Shown here: positions 8,615 through 16,778 of the stretch, in pieces
How the letters are laid out: every line of letters starts with the position of its first letter
Numbering within the stretch: position 1 is the first letter of the stretch
Assembly: GCA_009908735.1 (NCBI GenBank)
Contig: JAAAOR010000093.1
Location: 1-19,187, forward strand
From: Spirochaetota bacterium
Lineage (GTDB): Bacteria; Spirochaetota; Spirochaetia; DSM-27196; PWMO01
Length of the DNA: 19,187 nt
Direction: 5' to 3'
Made by a program: the position numbers and the translations under genes
The notes under the pieces: model-generated
Database searches by the model: none
What the model saw: the letters and a program-made list of their open reading frames with translations, nothing else
What the model was told of the DNA's origin: nothing

Positions 8615-9377
8615 CTTCTTCTCCGATATAGGCCTTAATTACCGCCGGGTTGTTCTGGATCTCGGTCGGTGTTCCCTCGCCGATGAGGCTTCCGAAGTTC
8701 ATGACGTAGACATGTGAAGACATTGCCATTACGACCTGCATCCGGTGCTCAATGATAAAAAGGGTCAACTCGTATCTCTCCTTCAACCTCGAAAGCAGCT
8801 CGATGAACAATCCGACTTCACCGGGGTTCAATCCCGCTGCCGGCTCATCGAGAAGTAGGACCCGTGGTCTGCAGGCGAGCGCGCGCGCAAGCTCCACGCG
8901 CCTCTGATACCCGTAGGAGAGCTCCGATGGACGCGAACCGGCATGCTGCTGCAAACCCAGTTCTTCGAGGTATTCTTCGACCCATTCCCGATTCTCGCGC
9001 TCCTCCCGGAAAAAACGCGGCAGGCGCAGCATACCCTCCCAGATTCCATACCGCGATCTGGCGTCCATTGCCGATTGTATGTTCTCCCGCACCGTCAGCC
9101 CGGAGAACAGCCGTATGTTCTGGAACGTACGGCCTATCCCTGCCTTCGAAACCTCGTGCTGACGGAGGCCACTGATCTGCGCACCGTCGAGAAGCACGGT
9201 TCCCGAATCCAGTGCGTTGATACCAGACAGCAGGTTGAATACAGTGGTTTTTCCGGCTCCGTTCGGACCGATGAGACTGACAGTGGCACCCTGTTCAACC
9301 GTGAATGAGACGTCGTCTACAGCTTTCACGCCTCCGAAGTGCTTGTATAGATGCGCTGCTGTGAGTACTTCGCTCAT
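8601..9377 (-). CDS. livG: Liv-type ABC transporter ATPase (LivG)
   Basis: 258 residues from the ATG at 9375-9377, which overlaps the livM stop as ATGA and so fixes the start. The open frame continues upstream to 9689, but that part is livM in another frame. Walker A is GPNGAGKTT (about 37-45), and FQNIRLFSGLTVRENI follows. The signature is slightly divergent, ELSYGYQRRVELARAL, which is normal for LivG. Walker B is VLLLDEPAAGLNP, and the switch region FIIEHRMQVVM carries the His. It pairs with LivF as the ATPase heterodimer of the importer. Confidence 0.93.
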   Translation of the reverse strand: MSEVLTAAHLYKHFGGVKAVDDVSFTVEQGATVSLIGPNGAGKTTVFNLLSGINALDSGTVLLDGAQISGLRQHEVSKAGIGRTFQNIRLFSGLTVRENIQSAMDARSRYGIWEGMLRLPRFFREERENREWVEEYLEELGLQQHAGSRPSELSYGYQRRVELARALACRPRVLLLDEPAAGLNPGEVGLFIELLSRLKERYELTLFIIEHRMQVVMAMSSHVYVMNFGSLIGEGTPTEIQNNPAVIKAYIGEEDAAG

Positions 9378-10294
9378 TTGCCGCCCTCTTCCCGCGCCGT
9401 CACAGCTCCTCCGGGAATCTCTCGGTCGCGTCTTGGTCCTCGACGCAGCCTGGCAAGAAGGTTCCGTATGAATCCCCATACCGGCAGCTCGTACTCTCCG
9501 AAGATCCCGGAGGGTCTGAAATTGATGATGATGAGCACAATGACGCTGTAGATCACGATGCGCCACTCGGCGGCGGATCGCAAGAACTCGGGCAGACCGG
9601 TCAGAAACACCGCCGCCACGATCGCACCGGTAAGGCTGTTTATGCCCCCGACGAAGACGATGATGATCCACTCCGCGGACGTCGTCCACTGGAAAAGGCT
9701 GGGCTCGACATACGTGGTGTAGGAGCCGTACAACGCCCCGGCCGAGGCCGTCAGCGCAGCTGCAAAGAGAAAGGCGAGCAGCTTTACGCGATTAACGGCG
9801 ATACCCATGGCGCCTGCCGCCAACTGATCGTTCTTGACAGCGATACACTGTCGCCCGAAGCGCGAATACTTGAAGTTGCGCACCAGTGCCGTTGCTATAA
9901 CGGCGGCCGCGACCGCGCCGAAAAATGTCGTGCGCTGCGGAATGCCCACCAGGCCCATTGCGCCACCGGTCACACTCGTCGTGTTATTAAGCACGGCGAT
10001 GATCGCCTCCCCGAATCCGAACGTGACCAGAGCTATGTAGTCCCGCCTCAATCGCACCGTCGGTAATCCTACGATCAGTCCGAAGAACAATCCGGCAATG
10101 ATGGCCGCACCCAGCGCCGGAAGGAGCGGGAGCCCGAAACGCACGGAGAGCACGCCCGAAGCGTAGGCCCCGACCGCCATGAAGGATGCCTGCCCGAGGG
10201 AGAACATGCCGGTGAGTCCGGTGATGACGTAGATGGAGAGAATAGCAACGACGGTAATAGCAGTGAAGGTGAGAACGGAAAGATAGTACCCCAT
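9374..10294 (-). CDS. livM: Liv-type ABC transporter permease (LivM)
   Basis: 306-residue inner-membrane permease with about eight to ten hydrophobic segments. It opens with MGYYLSVLTFTAITVVAILSI and the family block GLTGMFSLGQASFMAVGAYAS. The cytoplasmic coupling loop is GRQCIAVKNDQLAAGAMGI, followed by AFLFAAALTASAGALYG. The last ~35 residues are charged and cytoplasmic (LRRGPRRDREIPGG). AAGGAGAAGG within the end of livH serves as ribosome site. The gene begins one base after the livH stop and its own stop overlaps livG, so expression is tightly coupled. Confidence 0.93.
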   Translation of the reverse strand: MGYYLSVLTFTAITVVAILSIYVITGLTGMFSLGQASFMAVGAYASGVLSVRFGLPLLPALGAAIIAGLFFGLIVGLPTVRLRRDYIALVTFGFGEAIIAVLNNTTSVTGGAMGLVGIPQRTTFFGAVAAAVIATALVRNFKYSRFGRQCIAVKNDQLAAGAMGIAVNRVKLLAFLFAAALTASAGALYGSYTTYVEPSLFQWTTSAEWIIIVFVGGINSLTGAIVAAVFLTGLPEFLRSAAEWRIVIYSVIVLIIINFRPSGIFGEYELPVWGFIRNLLARLRRGPRRDREIPGGAVTAREEGGK

Positions 10295-10295
10295 G

Positions 10296-11174
10296 CTACA
10301 CCTTCTCCTTTATCAGGATTCCCGCAATGCCCTGGGGGCGAACGATCAGGAACACCAGCAGTATTATGAAGATGACGACGGGCGAAAGTCCCGAGCCGAT
10401 GAACGGTACACCTATGAGGAGCACCTCTATGAGCCCGAGGAACACGGCTCCGAGAACCGCGCCGAGGATGTTTCCAAGACCGCCAATAACAGAGGCGACA
10501 AAGCCCTTCACAATGAGCTGCCCCAGCTGGGGATACAGCGTGTATTTGATTCCGAGAAACACGCCGCCAAGTCCGCCGAATATGCCGACCAGCACGAAGG
10601 TAGCCGCGATGATGAGGTCTACGTTGATCCCCATGAGCCGGGATGTGTCCTGATCCATGGAGATGGACCGAATTGCCGTCCCCAGCACAGTGCGATGAAG
10701 CACGAACATCAGCACGGCGAGCGAAACAGCTGATATACCGAGCATCGCCACATCTATCACGGCCACCGTGAAGCCGCCCACCATAAACGTCGCCGTCTCG
10801 AAAAATCTCGGATAGGAGTAGAAGTTGCTGCTGAAAAAGACCGTGATCAGATTCTCGAGCAGAATACCCATCGTTATTGAAGAGACGAAGTAGTAAATGA
10901 TAGGGCTCTTATTCCGCCTGAGCCTCCGGAAGGCGACCCGCTCGATACCGAGAGCGATCAGAGCTCCGGCGCCCGCCGTCAACAAAAGTGTCGGGACGAA
11001 ACCAATGCCCAAACCGGTGGCAATCAGGAATCCAACGTACGCGGTGACCGACAGCACGCCACCCTGGCTGAAGTTTGAGAACTTCAAGATATTGAAAACG
11101 AGGGCGAACCCGACAGCGATGAGCGAGTATACGGCACCGAGCGAAAGCCCGTTTATCAATTGTTGGACAAGCAT
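10296..11174 (-). CDS. livH: Liv-type ABC transporter permease (LivH)
   Basis: 292-residue inner-membrane permease. The N-terminus, MLVQQLINGLSLGAVYSLIAVG, and the block FNILKFSNFSQGGVLSVTAYVGF are typical of LivH. The coupling loop is TAIRSISMDQDTSRLMGINVD, and FGGLGGVFLGIKYTLYPQLG follows. It partners LivM as the translocation pore. A 139-nt gap holding two stable hairpins separates it from the upstream binding-protein gene, consistent with unequal expression of the two. The ribosome site before the ATG (TAGGAAC) is modest. Confidence 0.92.
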   Translation of the reverse strand: MLVQQLINGLSLGAVYSLIAVGFALVFNILKFSNFSQGGVLSVTAYVGFLIATGLGIGFVPTLLLTAGAGALIALGIERVAFRRLRRNKSPIIYYFVSSITMGILLENLITVFFSSNFYSYPRFFETATFMVGGFTVAVIDVAMLGISAVSLAVLMFVLHRTVLGTAIRSISMDQDTSRLMGINVDLIIAATFVLVGIFGGLGGVFLGIKYTLYPQLGQLIVKGFVASVIGGLGNILGAVLGAVFLGLIEVLLIGVPFIGSGLSPVVIFIILLVFLIVRPQGIAGILIKEKV

Positions 11175-11214
11175 CGAGTTCCTACCGTCTTATGATTGAA
11201 TTGAGCCCCGGAGG

Positions 11215-11236
11215 AGAGCCGTCCTCGGGCGGCTCT
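11215..11236. repeat. Hairpin in the livK-livH gap (1)
   Basis: Arms AGAGCCG and CGGCTCT (7 bp, perfect) with an 8-nt loop. No T tract follows on the minus strand, so it is more likely an mRNA stabiliser or a partial stop than an intrinsic terminator. It lies within about 40-60 nt of the livH start. Confidence 0.6.
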
Positions 11237-11270
11237 GCCGCATCCGCGCATCAGGTGCGTCGTGCGATGG

Positions 11271-11295
11271 GCGCCGGCGCAGCCTGCACCGGCGC
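11271..11295. repeat. Hairpin in the livK-livH gap (2)
   Basis: Arms GCGCCGG and CCGGCGC (7 bp, perfect) with an 11-nt loop, just after the binding-protein stop. Hairpins after the binding-protein gene commonly protect that message from 3' decay and raise binding protein over permease. That role is inferred here. Confidence 0.6.
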
Positions 11296-11313
11296 TCGTT
11301 CGCACGAACCGTG

Positions 11314-12477
11314 TCATTGTTGATGCGATTCCGGAACGTGGCGTCCGATTTCCTCGTACTCCCCGTCCTGAATCTGATACATCACCATCGATAGACCAAC
11401 CGGACGGTGCGTCTCCTCCGAAACTGTGATTACTCCGGTGGTAGCGCGCAACTCCGACGTCTCCTCGAGCGCGGCGGAAACAGCGCCGGGCTCGGCGGAT
11501 CCGGCACGCTCTATTGCGTCGGCAATCATCAGCACTTTGTCGTACCCGAGATAGGCCTTGTTGATTGGTTCCTCGCCGAACTTCTCCATGTACGCTTCTC
11601 GCACGTCTACCAGCTGCGGCTCGCTTTCGGAGTAGTTATTCGCCACATATATCCCATCCGCGAGCTCCGCATCCGGCAACAAGTCGGTGAACGGGGGCGC
11701 GAAGTCCAGACCGCCAATGATCGGTAGATCGAGGCCGACTTCCCGGGCCTGCTGCAGCGTGAGCACCGCCTCCTGCACATAAATCGGCAGATACACGCCG
11801 TCTGCTCCGGACCGGTTGATCCGGCTCAGCTGCGTGCGGAAGTCCTTGTCGTCGCTCTTGTAGGTAACCTCCAGCGCGATTTCACCACCGTTCTCGTTGA
11901 CATAGGCGCGAAACGGCTCAACCAGTGAGACCGAGAACGCGTTGGACTGATCGTACATGATGGCGATGCTGTCCAGGCCGAGCTCTTCGAGGGCAAAGTC
12001 CGCGATGATTTCAGAGTACTGCACACTCGAGGGCTGCATGAGGAACATATTCGTCCACGGCTCGCCATTCTCCTGGGTCGTGGCACGCGGATCTATGAAC
12101 GAACCCACCACGGGCACACCCTTCGTTTCCGCAACGGGTGCAACCGACAGGCCGATGTTGCTGATCGGCGGGCCGACCACGGCACTGGCCCCGTCTTGAT
12201 CGACCAGGCGATTGTACGCGTTTATGGCCTCTTGGGGGCTCAGCTTCACGTCGTAGACCTTCAGCTCGAGCTGCTTTCCGTCGACGCCGCCGTCTGCGTT
12301 GATGCGATCAACTGCCAGCTCGGCGCCGTTGGCCACAGCGTTTCCCCACACCGACGTAGGACCGCTCAGGTCCTGGATTACCCCGATGGTAATCGTGTCG
12401 CTCTGCTCGGCCTCCCCGGATGCAAAAGCGAACGCAACCGAGACCACCAATAGAAACAGAATCAGTATCCGTTTCAT
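11314..12477 (-). CDS. livK: Liv-type periplasmic substrate-binding protein
   Basis: 387 residues, Peripla_BP_6 type. The signal peptide MKRILILFLLVVSVAFAFA is followed by SGEAEQ; no lipobox Cys is seen, so it is probably released by signal peptidase I. ITIGVIQDLSGPTSVWGNAVANGAELAVDRINADGG (about 29-64) is the standard first lobe, followed by YNRLVDQDGASAVVGPPIS and SIAIMYDQSNAFSVS. The FASGEAE junction resembles spirochaetal binding proteins. AGGAGGTAAGC precedes the ATG, and the isomerase-like gene ends 9 nt upstream, so they share a transcript. Members of this family bind branched-chain amino acids, amides, urea or aromatics; the ligand here is unknown. Confidence 0.92.
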   Translation of the reverse strand: MKRILILFLLVVSVAFAFASGEAEQSDTITIGVIQDLSGPTSVWGNAVANGAELAVDRINADGGVDGKQLELKVYDVKLSPQEAINAYNRLVDQDGASAVVGPPISNIGLSVAPVAETKGVPVVGSFIDPRATTQENGEPWTNMFLMQPSSVQYSEIIADFALEELGLDSIAIMYDQSNAFSVSLVEPFRAYVNENGGEIALEVTYKSDDKDFRTQLSRINRSGADGVYLPIYVQEAVLTLQQAREVGLDLPIIGGLDFAPPFTDLLPDAELADGIYVANNYSESEPQLVDVREAYMEKFGEEPINKAYLGYDKVLMIADAIERAGSAEPGAVSAALEETSELRATTGVITVSEETHRPVGLSMVMYQIQDGEYEEIGRHVPESHQQ

Positions 12478-12486
12478 GCTTACCTC

Positions 12487-13875
12487 CTATGATTCCAGCT
12501 GAATCTGTTGCTCGGTTCCGCGCGCCTCCGCGCTCACCGGGCCCACGCTGGTATCAGGTTCCACCGTTTCGATTCCGAGCAACTCTGCAGCATAGCGCAT
12601 CTGACTTCGGATGTCTCCGTACACAAGCACCTGATGACACCCGAGTACTTCCCGAAGGTAGCCGTCGAGGCCGCCAACGTCGACTCGCAGCTGCGTTCGG
12701 CAGCTCGGCTCACGAGCCGGTTCGAGGGCCCGGCCCCGCTGCACCGTAAGCTTGCCTTCCTCCATTCCGAAGCGCACGAGTGTCACCTCTTCGTTGACCG
12801 GCAGCTCGACTTCGGGGCTCACACCCTGCCCGCTTTCATGATGACTGCGAAGCCGGAATGCATGGTCGCCTCCGCCGAGATGTAGTGCCGAGGTGCAATG
12901 GACAAAATTTATGGTGTCGTCACCCTGCAGGTTGGGATTGGCGATCCAGCCGGGGCGGGCGGTCACCATTTTTACAAGCATCAAGGTAAGCGCCGAGTCG
13001 AGGTCCCCTTCGCAGGCTCCGATCCAACGCGGACTGTCATTGAGCATGCTCACCGCGAGACAACTCGTCGTGCCGAGAATCCCGATCAGGTTGAAGCAGG
13101 CAACCGCAAGTCCGCTCGCCTGTGTTTCCTCCATAAGACCTTCCACCGCTACCACAAGTCGGCTTGCCTCCACAAGGCCGGGGAAGTCCGGTTCCACCAG
13201 CTCCGTAGCCCGTTCGGCATAGCCTCGCGCTTTCGCCTCGGCCTCCTCGTCCGCGGTCGCCTCGAATCGCCGTTTCAACTCGTCCTGATCGACTGTCTCG
13301 AGGCTCACCCCGAAGGCCGATTCGTAGTCGGAATACCGTCGCGACACCGAAATGACCCATGGCTCGGGCTTTCCGACCAGAAGAAGTTTGGTACCCTGCA
13401 ATCGCTGCACGCCGGACCACGCGGACACCCGCTCGGCGAGCTCCGTGGCGCTCCGGACCAGGCGCACCGGGCCACCGTTGCGCTTGATCACCGCGTACAG
13501 ATCCATCGAGGCCGGCGCGCTGTTTCGTTCGAGCGATCGGCGCGCGAGCGGCTCCGGGAATACCGCCTGCATGTATGCAGGGACAATGAAGCTCATCCGG
13601 AAAAAGCCGGCCGCCCTCTCCATCCACGGTTGAACGGAACCGCTCATGGGAACGAGAATGCCAAGGCCTGCCGAGGCGGGAAGATCATCGACTCCGGCGG
13701 CGTGCTCGATAATGAACGAGCTTATCGCAGCGCCCGGACCAACGACCTGTGATAGAGCTTGTCGAAGGGTGCTGACCACCTCAGCGCTCGATCCCGCGCG
13801 CTCTTCGTCATCCGGCCAGTACCGGGCGGCTACAAATACAGCAATGACAATATTTTCTTCCGGCATCAGATGCAT
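12487..13875 (-). CDS. L-fucose isomerase-like protein (COG2407 family)
   Basis: About 462 residues from the ATG at 13875 (alternatives: TTG 13923, ATG 13866; none has a clear ribosome site). The C-terminal half matches the FucI-like superfamily: GILGTTSCLAVSMLND, then GACEGDLDSALTLMLVK, FVHCTSALH, and FRLRSHHESGQGVSPEVELPVNEEVTLVRFG. The Glu/Asp of ACEGD and the His of VHCT are the expected metal-ligand positions. The N-terminal half is divergent. True L-fucose isomerase is longer (about 590 residues), so the substrate is probably not L-fucose. The gene is the first of a unit continuing into livK-H-M-G-F and is divergent from an AraC-type regulator, which probably controls it. Confidence 0.75.
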   Translation of the reverse strand: MHLMPEENIVIAVFVAARYWPDDEERAGSSAEVVSTLRQALSQVVGPGAAISSFIIEHAAGVDDLPASAGLGILVPMSGSVQPWMERAAGFFRMSFIVPAYMQAVFPEPLARRSLERNSAPASMDLYAVIKRNGGPVRLVRSATELAERVSAWSGVQRLQGTKLLLVGKPEPWVISVSRRYSDYESAFGVSLETVDQDELKRRFEATADEEAEAKARGYAERATELVEPDFPGLVEASRLVVAVEGLMEETQASGLAVACFNLIGILGTTSCLAVSMLNDSPRWIGACEGDLDSALTLMLVKMVTARPGWIANPNLQGDDTINFVHCTSALHLGGGDHAFRLRSHHESGQGVSPEVELPVNEEVTLVRFGMEEGKLTVQRGRALEPAREPSCRTQLRVDVGGLDGYLREVLGCHQVLVYGDIRSQMRYAAELLGIETVEPDTSVGPVSAEARGTEQQIQLES

Positions 13876-13946
13876 GGTACCACTGGTCTGCCGGGTGTCG
13901 AGCCAGGTGCCCGGAAAGTCCAATTAGTTGACAAGAAAGTGTAAGA

Positions 13947-13971
13947 GCTCACCGCTTCACAATGAGTGAGC
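13947..13971. promoter_or_regulatory. Inverted repeat in the divergent control region
   Basis: GCTCAC (13947-13952) and GTGAGC (13966-13971) form a 6-bp inverted repeat with a 13-nt spacer, between the isomerase-like gene and the AraC-type gene. It could be an operator for the adjacent regulator. AraC proteins more often use direct repeats, so this is tentative. TTGACA (13928-13933) lies nearby on the plus strand but has no -10 at a proper distance. Confidence 0.35.
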
Positions 13972-13990
13972 CATGTGAGAGAATACTTCC

Positions 13991-14854
13991 ATGAGCCTGG
14001 AGCGATCGCTTGGGTTCCTGTTCGGGCGCCACATCCCCTACTGTCGAGAAAACTTTCGGAAAACGTACGCCGACTACTACACGTTGCAGTACACCGCCGG
14101 TGGTGCGGTGAGACTCGATCTCGATAACAACGAGTACGAGCCCCTGCCGGGTCAGTTCTGGTCGGCACAGCCACCGCGCACCATGCATATTCGTCCTCGC
14201 GACCCCGACGGGTATTGGGACCATCGCTACATCGCGTTTCGCGGCTGCCTTGCTCACGAGTGGTTTGCCGCGGGTCTGCTCCCCGTGGAGCCGGTTTTCG
14301 CCCGTGGCGACGCTGATTGGGCCGGGCGTTTTGACGATATCCTGCGGCTATCGCGCGAGACCGATGCCTGGTCTCAACTCCGTGCCATCGATACGCTCGA
14401 GATTATCCTCGTGGACCTCGCACAGCACCAGGCCGCGCGCGGCCCGCAAACACACCGGTGGTACCAGACCGTCGTAGAAGCGCTGACCGACTTCTCCGCC
14501 TGGCCGGTGGACTATGAGAAAATGGCTGAATCAGCAGGCATGTCCTATTCCACGCTGTACCGCCGTTTTCATGCACTGACGGGGATGGCGCTGCACAAGT
14601 TTGCACTCGCAGCGCGAATGTCGGAGGCCCAGCGACTTCTTGCCGACAGCGATCTCCCCGTCAAGGAAATAGCTCGACGGCTGAGCTTTCGGGACCTATA
14701 CTACTTTTCTCGCAGATTCAAACGTCAGGTGGGCGCGTCGCCACGGGAGTTCCGTGCCAGCTTTCGGCTGCAGCGTGACGGTGAGCGCCACTGGACCCCG
14801 CATCCAGAACGACAGGTACCTGCAGAACAGGCGCCGGTATTGGAGGACAGATGA
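13991..14854 (+). CDS. AraC-family transcriptional regulator (1)
   Basis: 287 residues. The N-terminal half (about 10-110) is a cupin-like sensing domain, with YYTLQYTAGGAVRLDLDNNEYEPLPGQFW and the AraC-typical HIRPRDPDGYWDHRYIAFRG. The C-terminal half (about 170-258) holds two helix-turn-helix units: EKMAESAGMSYSTLYRRFHALTGMALHKF and VKEIARRLSFRDLYYFSRRFKRQVGASPREFR. It probably binds a small ligand and controls the divergent isomerase-liv unit and its own downstream gene. Its stop overlaps the start of the MetE-like gene as ATGA, so they form one unit. The ligand is unknown. Confidence 0.9.
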   Translation: MSLERSLGFLFGRHIPYCRENFRKTYADYYTLQYTAGGAVRLDLDNNEYEPLPGQFWSAQPPRTMHIRPRDPDGYWDHRYIAFRGCLAHEWFAAGLLPVEPVFARGDADWAGRFDDILRLSRETDAWSQLRAIDTLEIILVDLAQHQAARGPQTHRWYQTVVEALTDFSAWPVDYEKMAESAGMSYSTLYRRFHALTGMALHKFALAARMSEAQRLLADSDLPVKEIARRLSFRDLYYFSRRFKRQVGASPREFRASFRLQRDGERHWTPHPERQVPAEQAPVLEDR

Positions 14855-15861
14855 GCGCAGCACCAGCAATCAAGACAACCGTTGTAGGAAGCTATCCCGT
14901 ACCTGAGTGGCTCCGTGTGGTAGCGAATACGCCGAACTTACGGGATGCGATCATGGCGGTAATCGCCACTCAGGAGCTTTCCGGGATAGACGTTGTCTCC
15001 GATGGGGAGCTTAGTCGCTTCGACGTTAACCATCCCGAAACCAACGGTATGATCGAGAGCTTCGTGGTCCCGCTGGACGGGGTTCACACCGACTTCACAC
15101 GCGAGGAGCTCGCCGGTTTCCGCGCGCAGCAGGGAATGGATTTTCGAAGCAAGCCGGCGGGAGTCGTTCGTGAACGCGTCGGAGAAGGCCGGCTGCCGCT
15201 GGTTGACCAGTATAGATTCGCGAAGCCGCTCGCTCGCCACGACCTCAAGTGCACCGTGACCTCTCCGTACATGCTGGCCAAAACCCTCTACGACACGTAC
15301 TATCGGGACCTTCGCAAGCTCACGTGGGATATCTCGGAAGCCCTGAAGGCACAGGTTGCCCAGATCGAGGCACCGGTGATACAGCTTGATGAAGCCAACC
15401 TACCCGGGCACCCGGAGGATGCGTCCTGGTTGCATGAGGCCGTCAACAATGTCCTCGACGCAATCGAAGGTGAGCGGGCGCTGCACCTGTGTTTCGGAAA
15501 CTACGGAGGCCAATCCATTCAATCGGGTTTCTGGGAGAACATCATCCCCTTCTTGAATGAGCTGCATGTGAATCATCTTGTTCTCGAGTTCGCGCGTCGG
15601 GGCTACGAAGAGCTTCCGAAGTTCAAGGAATTGCGACCGGACATCGTTCTCGGTGTAGGGGTTATCGATATCAAAGACAATGAGGTGGAATCTCCGGACA
15701 CCGTCGCGCGACGTATCGGCAACGCGGTGGAGGTGCTCGGCGAGCAACGCGTCAAATGGGTACATCCCGATTGCGGCTTCTGGATGCTGCATCGAAGTGT
15801 AGCCGACGCCAAGATGCGCGCACTCGTCGCGGGGCGCGACATTGCGATCGGCGCTACGTAG
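14851..15861 (+). CDS. Core MetE-like zinc methyltransferase (cobalamin-independent methionine synthase family)
   Basis: 336 residues, corresponding only to the C-terminal catalytic barrel of MetE (MetE itself is about 750). It opens with TTVVGSYPVPEWL, as in the UROD/MetE-like superfamily. Zinc ligands are present at the expected order and spacing: H212 and C214 in LHLCFGN, E246 in HLVLEFARR, and C308 in WVHPDCGFW. VVSDGELSR (about 48-56) and PVIQLDEANLP are also typical. Family members transfer a methyl or alkyl group to a thiol; stand-alone core MetE proteins include folate-independent methionine synthases and coenzyme-M transferases. The methyl donor and acceptor are unknown here. Translationally coupled to the AraC gene; convergent with the second AraC gene, overlapping it by 8 nt. 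Confidence 0.85.
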   Translation: MSAAPAIKTTVVGSYPVPEWLRVVANTPNLRDAIMAVIATQELSGIDVVSDGELSRFDVNHPETNGMIESFVVPLDGVHTDFTREELAGFRAQQGMDFRSKPAGVVRERVGEGRLPLVDQYRFAKPLARHDLKCTVTSPYMLAKTLYDTYYRDLRKLTWDISEALKAQVAQIEAPVIQLDEANLPGHPEDASWLHEAVNNVLDAIEGERALHLCFGNYGGQSIQSGFWENIIPFLNELHVNHLVLEFARRGYEELPKFKELRPDIVLGVGVIDIKDNEVESPDTVARRIGNAVEVLGEQRVKWVHPDCGFWMLHRSVADAKMRALVAGRDIAIGAT

Positions 15862-16669
15862 CAGAGCCCTCGCGGCCCTTTGGCGAGACAGCCTCCTCCC
15901 GCACACCCCCATCCCGGTGAGAGCGACGAACCGCTGCCAGGTCACGGCCGGGGGGTCCACCGTAGCGTCGACGGTAGAGCCGGTAGAAGTGACTTATATC
16001 ATTGAAACCGCTCGAGAAAGCCGCTCCGGTAATCGTATTGCCACCGCGCTGAAGCAGATCCCGGGCGTACTCCAGGCGCCTGCCCGTGAGCTCCTGTAGG
16101 AAACTGCGTCCCGAAATCTCACGAACGAGGTCGGAGAACCGCCTGCGTGATAGTTCGACCTCCGTCGACGCGCGGTCGAGAGTCCACTCCTCCCACGGAT
16201 GCGCTGCGAGATCCTCGAGAAGGCTCCGCACCCTGTTCTCCGGGGGGCTTTGCTCCGCGCCGATCGGAAGCCGGGACAATCGCAGCACGATACGCCCGGC
16301 GAGCTCGCCCAGCGTGGTCTGAGAGAGGTGGGTAAAGGCGGCGCGCCCCAGTAACCTGGCCCAGGTCTCGGCGAGACCGGGAATACTTTCGAGAAAACTC
16401 TCAGACATACCCAGGATGAAGAGCGTTGCCTGACGGGAGTCTTGAATGGAATGGTCGGTTCCCGCGCCTACGGCTCTGAAGCTGCCTGCAGGAAGATCCT
16501 CGGTTCCGCGCCAATCGCGAAACTGAATGCAGCCGGATGCTACGAGAAGCAGCTTGGCGTACGAGTCTCGACGGGGTCCGAGCTTGAACCCGGGCGCGTG
16601 GGCGCTCTCGGCGAACGCCACCCCATCCGGATGAAGGCACAACTCAACCGGTACACTCTGATGCTTCAT
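15854..16669 (-). CDS. AraC-family transcriptional regulator (2)
   Basis: 271 residues from the ATG at 16667-16669; an open extension to 16729 is Cys-rich and unlikely. The N-terminal half is a cupin-like sensor (FKLGPRRDSYAKLLLVASG; LPAGSFRAVGAGTDHSI). The C-terminal ~90 residues hold the AraC DNA-binding domain: LDRASTEVELSRRRFSDLVREISGRSFLQEL and AAFSSGFNDISHFYRLYRRRYGGPPGRDL. It is divergent from the ferritin-like gene (gap 109 nt) and convergent with the MetE-like gene, so the ferritin-like gene is its most likely local target. It is clearly different in sequence from the first AraC protein. Confidence 0.88.
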   Translation of the reverse strand: MKHQSVPVELCLHPDGVAFAESAHAPGFKLGPRRDSYAKLLLVASGCIQFRDWRGTEDLPAGSFRAVGAGTDHSIQDSRQATLFILGMSESFLESIPGLAETWARLLGRAAFTHLSQTTLGELAGRIVLRLSRLPIGAEQSPPENRVRSLLEDLAAHPWEEWTLDRASTEVELSRRRFSDLVREISGRSFLQELTGRRLEYARDLLQRGGNTITGAAFSSGFNDISHFYRLYRRRYGGPPGRDLAAVRRSHRDGGVREEAVSPKGREGSAT

Positions 16670-16778
16670 GACACCGATAGGGTAGCACGGGTTGCCCGAT
16701 CCGCAAAACAGACTCGCGCAATACGCCAAGACCGCGTCCGCGCCGGGCCATTATGCTGCGCGGAGGAGGTGAGAAGGG

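Noticed and set aside
8601..9689. 362-residue livG with a long N-terminal extension
   Set aside because: The extra part is livM read in another frame; the ATGA overlap at 9374-9377 gives a normal-length LivG.
12898..13752. 284-residue plus-strand open frame opposite the isomerase-like gene
   Set aside because: Shadow of a gene with strong family motifs on the other strand.
12487..13875. Calling this gene fucI, a true L-fucose isomerase
   Set aside because: It is shorter, its N-terminal half is divergent, and no fucose catabolic genes are nearby.
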